From positions 1,439,501 to 1,503,500 of the forward strand of contig NZ_CP060635.1 of NCBI RefSeq assembly GCF_014337215.1: DNA of 64,000 nucleotides, written 5' to 3'. Of the stretch, positions 60,991 to 64,000 are shown piece after piece. Both the position numbers and the translations under genes were made by a program. The DNA comes from Wansuia hejianensis (GTDB taxonomy: Bacteria; Bacillota; Clostridia; Lachnospirales; Lachnospiraceae). The notes beneath the pieces are model-generated. The model had not been told where the DNA came from and did no database searches. It saw only the letters and a program-made list of their open reading frames with translations. Within the stretch, counting starts at the first letter, position 1; each line of letters opens with the position of its first letter.

Positions 60991-61037
60991 CGGCGGGCGC
61001 GGAAAGACAGCGCCCTCTTCTGACATTTCAGTGGCCA

Positions 61038-61084
61038 TAAAAAGATGCCGCAGGAGCATCAGATTCTCTGATATTCCTTCGGCA
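61038..61084 (-). terminator. Terminator between the convergent regulator and binding-protein genes
   Basis: TGCCG, AGGA and ATCAG (61046-61062) pair with CTGAT, TCCT and CGGCA (61068-61084) with small bulges; on the minus strand CTTTTTATGG follows. It mainly serves the minus-strand binding-protein gene. Confidence 0.75.
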
Positions 61085-61103
61085 CCCTCTCCCTGTGTGT
61101 TAT

Positions 61104-62435
61104 TTATTTCCAGGCTTCATCTCCGGCCGCCTCCGCCTGTGTAGCCCGTCTCGCATCAATCGCCTTTACCACATCTTCAGAAGTCATCTCACCAATGAAC
61201 ATGGATACCACATCCTGTCCGATCTCATTCCACTGGGGATTCAGATATTTAATCACATCCTGGAATACCGCGCCCTGCTTTTCAAATGAATCCAGAAAGT
61301 CTTCCGTATACTGGCTGTAATCTGGCTGCTGTCCCAGATCAAAGGGCAGATTTTCTATCTTCGCGTCATGATCAATGACATACTGCACGCATTCTTTCGT
61401 GGTGATATATTCCAGATACTGCTTCGCTTCCCCAATATGCCCGCCTCCTGAATAGATAAACCTGGTAGGCCCGCAGGGGTGTACGTTCAGAACGTCATTA
61501 TCCAGTGTGGGAATCAGAAACATGCCGAAATCCTCTTCCGTATACTTACCGTCAGACGCCGCGGCTATCTCAGCGATCGTTCCCGGCTTCGCCATGGTCA
61601 TGGCAAATTCACCGCTTCCCAGGTTCATCGGAAGGTTGGCATATTCGTCCGACAGATAGTTGTCTCCAAAGTAGCCCTTCTGGGCCATATCATTCATCTG
61701 GTCAAATACCTCCTGGAACTCAGGCACTTCGGCAAAGGTGATCTCATTATTGTTTAACTGGTCAATGAGGCCAGGCCTCAAGTCTTCATATTTTCCGCCG
61801 ATTTCGCAGAACCACATCACGTGGTGCCAGCCGTCGGCAACCGGCTCATAGACCGGAATCACTCCCGCGTCCAGCAGCTTCTGGCATACCTGCTCAAATT
61901 CAGCAAAGCTTTCTGGGATCTCCAGGCCATTTTCTTCAAAAAGCTTTTTGTTGTAGACCATATAAAAATCTGTCGTCGTATCAAAATATGTAACGCCGTA
62001 TATCTTTCCGTTCACAGAAGTTTGTTCCCGTTCAAATTCGTTATAATACTCCACCCAGGGGGCATCTGTGAGATCTATTGCGTTTTCTTCTATATTGTAT
62101 TGAGACACCAGGTCGTAGGAGCCTGACTGGCCGCCGAATATATCAGGGCCCTCCCCTCCGTTCAGCTTCGTCATCAGCACGTTATAATACTGGTCGCCCG
62201 GCACAATCTGGAAATCAATCTTAATGCCCGTCTCCTCTTCAAACTGCTGGGCCAGCTCCATTTCAGCATCTGTCACCCACTCCGGAGTCGCCATCAGCGA
62301 CAGAGTTACCTTTTCCTGCTTTTTACTCTCTCCTCCTGAAGACGACCCTCCCGCCGTTTCAGCCTCGCCGCATCCGGCCAGGGCGGAAACCGCCAGCATT
62401 CCACACAACACTGTTACTGCAAGTCTTCTTTTCAT
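61104..62435 (-). CDS. Carbohydrate ABC transporter extracellular substrate-binding lipoprotein
   Basis: Surface lipoprotein of 443 aa, family 1 (MalE/UgpB-like). The signal peptide MKRRLAVTVLCGMLAVSALAG ends in a lipobox with Cys22. The mature part has VTLSLMATPEWVTDAEMELAQQFEEETGIKIDFQIVPGDQY and NGGEGPDIFGGQSGSYD, typical of the fold. ATG 62435 follows GGGAGGG; an upstream TTG overlaps that site. It is the only binding protein near the MalFG-type permeases at 56570-58275 and is separated from them by the plus-strand two-component system. Confidence 0.94.
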   Translation of the reverse strand: MKRRLAVTVLCGMLAVSALAGCGEAETAGGSSSGGESKKQEKVTLSLMATPEWVTDAEMELAQQFEEETGIKIDFQIVPGDQYYNVLMTKLNGGEGPDIFGGQSGSYDLVSQYNIEENAIDLTDAPWVEYYNEFEREQTSVNGKIYGVTYFDTTTDFYMVYNKKLFEENGLEIPESFAEFEQVCQKLLDAGVIPVYEPVADGWHHVMWFCEIGGKYEDLRPGLIDQLNNNEITFAEVPEFQEVFDQMNDMAQKGYFGDNYLSDEYANLPMNLGSGEFAMTMAKPGTIAEIAAASDGKYTEEDFGMFLIPTLDNDVLNVHPCGPTRFIYSGGGHIGEAKQYLEYITTKECVQYVIDHDAKIENLPFDLGQQPDYSQYTEDFLDSFEKQGAVFQDVIKYLNPQWNEIGQDVVSMFIGEMTSEDVVKAIDARRATQAEAAGDEAWK

Positions 62436-62564
62436 TGTTTTCCCTCCCAACTTTTAAATTCAACTGCCAACACTTTTTTCCAACACATTTAATCTAAAAT
62501 CCGGGTGATAGACTCCGGATTATTCCACAGCCCATGTCCCGGCGGAACGTGATACCATATTCCC

Positions 62565-63329
62565 TTAAACCACTGTAAAGCAGCCATCTATCACCATATC
62601 CAGCCCTGAAGTGTAAGTGGACGCATCTGACAGCAGGTAAATCACCGCACCAGCCAGTTCATCCGGCGTCCCCATTCTCCCGAACGGGATTGTGCTGACC
62701 CAGTAATCCTGCCAGTCCTGTCTGACTGTTCCGGTCATCTCAGTCCGGATATATCCGGGACTAATAGAGTTCACCCGTATTCCCCTGGAAGCCCATTCCA
62801 CCGCCAGAGATTTCGTCAGATGGGCAACGCCTGCCTTTGAGGAATTATAAGATGCCTGCCCCTGGGGAATATTTACAATTGTTCCCGACATAGAAGCCGT
62901 ATTAACGATATTCCCCGTTTTCTTGTGCGAAGTCAGGAACCTCCCGAACGCCTGGGCCATGAAGAAAATTCCGTTCAGATTTACATTGACTACCTTCCGC
63001 CAGTCCTCCGGCGTACAGTCCAGCGCCTCCTTATGGAGACAAATTCCGGCGTTGTTAAATAGGAGATCCAGGGTTCCCATCTTTTCCGCCGCGGCTTCCA
63101 GCTTATTCTTCACATCCTCCGGATCTGTCACGTCGCAGATATAGGCGGCCGCCGACACTCCATATTCCCTCCTGATTCCTTCTGCGGTCTCTGAAGCATC
63201 CTTCAGATCGAAAATTACAATATCCGCCCCCGCATCGGCCAGATACCCAGCGACCACCTTGCCGATTCCCTGATAGCCTCCGGTCACAACTGCAACCTTA
63301 TGCTTCAGGCTGAATAAATCCCTCCTCAT
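62565..63329 (-). CDS. SDR family NAD(P)-dependent oxidoreductase
   Basis: Classical short-chain dehydrogenase of 254 aa. Cofactor motif TGGYQGIG at 16-23, NNAG at 92-95, the catalytic Ser in NTASMSG near 146 and YNSSK with Tyr161 and Lys165, then the PGYIRTEMTG segment. An acidic residue at the end of the second strand (VIFDLKD) points to NAD(H). Close relatives oxidise sugar acids or polyols such as gluconate. It lies 130 bases upstream of the binding-protein gene on the same strand, so it probably belongs to the same catabolic locus. The substrate is not certain. Confidence 0.92.
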   Translation of the reverse strand: MRRDLFSLKHKVAVVTGGYQGIGKVVAGYLADAGADIVIFDLKDASETAEGIRREYGVSAAAYICDVTDPEDVKNKLEAAAEKMGTLDLLFNNAGICLHKEALDCTPEDWRKVVNVNLNGIFFMAQAFGRFLTSHKKTGNIVNTASMSGTIVNIPQGQASYNSSKAGVAHLTKSLAVEWASRGIRVNSISPGYIRTEMTGTVRQDWQDYWVSTIPFGRMGTPDELAGAVIYLLSDASTYTSGLDMVIDGCFTVV

Positions 63330-63577
63330 GTTTTCCCTCCGTTTTTCATTGAATTTTCCGTTATCATCGTGGATCTATCTGTATATTACCAGCTATATTT
63401 TCAGTTATCCATGTATAATTTCTTCCTTTTTTTGTTGATTTTTAACCATATCCTCTCGATTATTTAAAACAATCTATAACCATCCAAACATTCTAACAAA
63501 TCCATAGCACGCCCGGTCAAATCTCTTTATCTCCTCTCTAATCCCATGCGTGCCGCTCACCCTTTCCGTCTGAACAC

Positions 63578-63591
63578 GTACTTTAAAGTAC
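63578..63591. promoter_or_regulatory. Palindrome GTACTTTAAAGTAC in the SDR upstream region
   Basis: A perfect 14-bp palindrome in the 420-bp gap 63330-63749, about 250 bp upstream of the SDR start. It could be an operator. No gene is supported in this gap. Confidence 0.3.
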
Positions 63592-63676
63592 ATAAGGGTA
63601 TTTATCCTCCACAGATGGCTGCTCCCGGCGTCCATACAAAGTCGTAAAAAGGGCTGTAAAATAAGTCTGAAATAGG

Positions 63677-63714
63677 GAAGCGCCAGAGCCGGCATTTGCC
63701 GGAACTGACGCTTC
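63677..63714 (-). terminator. Probable terminator after the EamA transporter gene
   Basis: Nested stem GAAGCG, CAG and CCGGCA (63677-63694) with TGCCGG, CTG and CGCTTC (63697-63714), broken by a 1x1 and a 2x2 internal loop. It is 35 bases past the stop codon at 63750. The following T-run on the minus strand is weak. Confidence 0.5.
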
Positions 63715-63749
63715 TCCATTTTGTCATACATTATTTAGCTTTTCTCATT

Positions 63750-64000
63750 TTAACCTTCTGGATGCCTGCGCCCGTATTTCCATTTCCAGACCGCAGCCCA
63801 GATGATCACTGCATAGCCCAGCAGGCTCAGCAGATCCGGATACTGCCCCAGGAAGAATATCCCCAGCAGAGCCGCGAACAGAATCTGTGAATAATCAAAT
63901 ACCGATATTTCCTTCGCCGGCGCAGCAGTATACGCTGCTGTGATTGAAAGCTGCCCTCCCATAGCCGCTACCCCCGCTGTAATCAGGCACAGGAACCAAA
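63750..64000 (-). CDS. EamA/DMT family transporter, C-terminal part cut by window edge
   Basis: The visible 83 codons read WFLCLITAGVAAMGGQLSI at the window edge and continue with ISVFDYSQILFAALLGIFFLGQYPDLLSLLGYAVIIWAAV before a basic tail. This is the last pair of helices of an EamA (drug/metabolite transporter) protein, with the conserved Tyr-Ser-Gln and Gly-rich pattern of the second repeat. The start lies beyond base 64000. Substrate unknown. Confidence 0.85.
   Translation of the reverse strand, partial: WFLCLITAGVAAMGGQLSITAAYTAAPAKEISVFDYSQILFAALLGIFFLGQYPDLLSLLGYAVIIWAAVWKWKYGRRHPEG

Overview
The window looks like a chromosomal segment of a Gram-positive anaerobe of the Clostridia, most likely Lachnospiraceae. 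The reasons are a pyruvate:ferredoxin oxidoreductase, strong AGGAGG-type ribosome binding sites, lipobox lipoproteins, three YesM/YesN two-component systems beside sugar ABC transporters, several MATE pumps, a CIRCE heat-shock operator and the M16 peptidase-era-recO gene order. Nearly all genes lie on the minus strand. No rRNA, tRNA, CRISPR array or prophage was seen.

Layout. 1-8.9 kb: end of a MATE pump, an orphan type IV pseudopilin, a MarR regulator with a heterodimeric ABC exporter, an MFS/spermidine-synthase fusion, a DUF2284 protein, and an Hsp20 under a promoter overlapped by CIRCE. 9.1-20.8 kb: a ribose-type operon (permease, ATPase, permease, lipoprotein, M24 peptidase, degenerate second ATPase, response regulator, histidine kinase), cut in the middle by an IS110-family element with a candidate bridge RNA. 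21.2-27.7 kb: an AT-rich Fic gene and three MATE pumps. Two of the pumps have intrinsic terminators inside their leaders. 27.7-40.8 kb: an L-rhamnose region with an AraC regulator, rhaA, rhaB, a two-component system with an esterase, a rhamnose-type ABC importer and rhaM. The aldolase gene is absent. 40.9-52.5 kb: housekeeping genes (recO, era, M16 peptidase, SseB-like, DUF2000, nifJ), interrupted by an amber-split Rpn nuclease gene and a structured, GC-rich non-coding block holding a perfect 45-bp inverted repeat. 52.8-63.4 kb: an oligosaccharide locus with a URO-D-like protein, a GH31 glycosidase, two MalFG-type permeases, a divergent two-component system, the binding protein and an SDR dehydrogenase. 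The window ends inside an EamA transporter gene.

How the genes work together. The three carbohydrate loci share one plan: an extracellular signal is read by a YesM-type kinase, a YesN/AraC-type regulator switches on an ABC importer, and intracellular enzymes process the substrate.

The least explained items are: (a) the 276-nt palindrome-based element at 47948-48223; (b) the paired MATE leader attenuators, which share a 14-nt sequence; (c) the pseudo-ATPase placed next to a two-component system; (d) a small dispersed intergenic repeat with compensatory changes in one hairpin, seen at 32464-32584, 52807-52865 and possibly 46507-46545.
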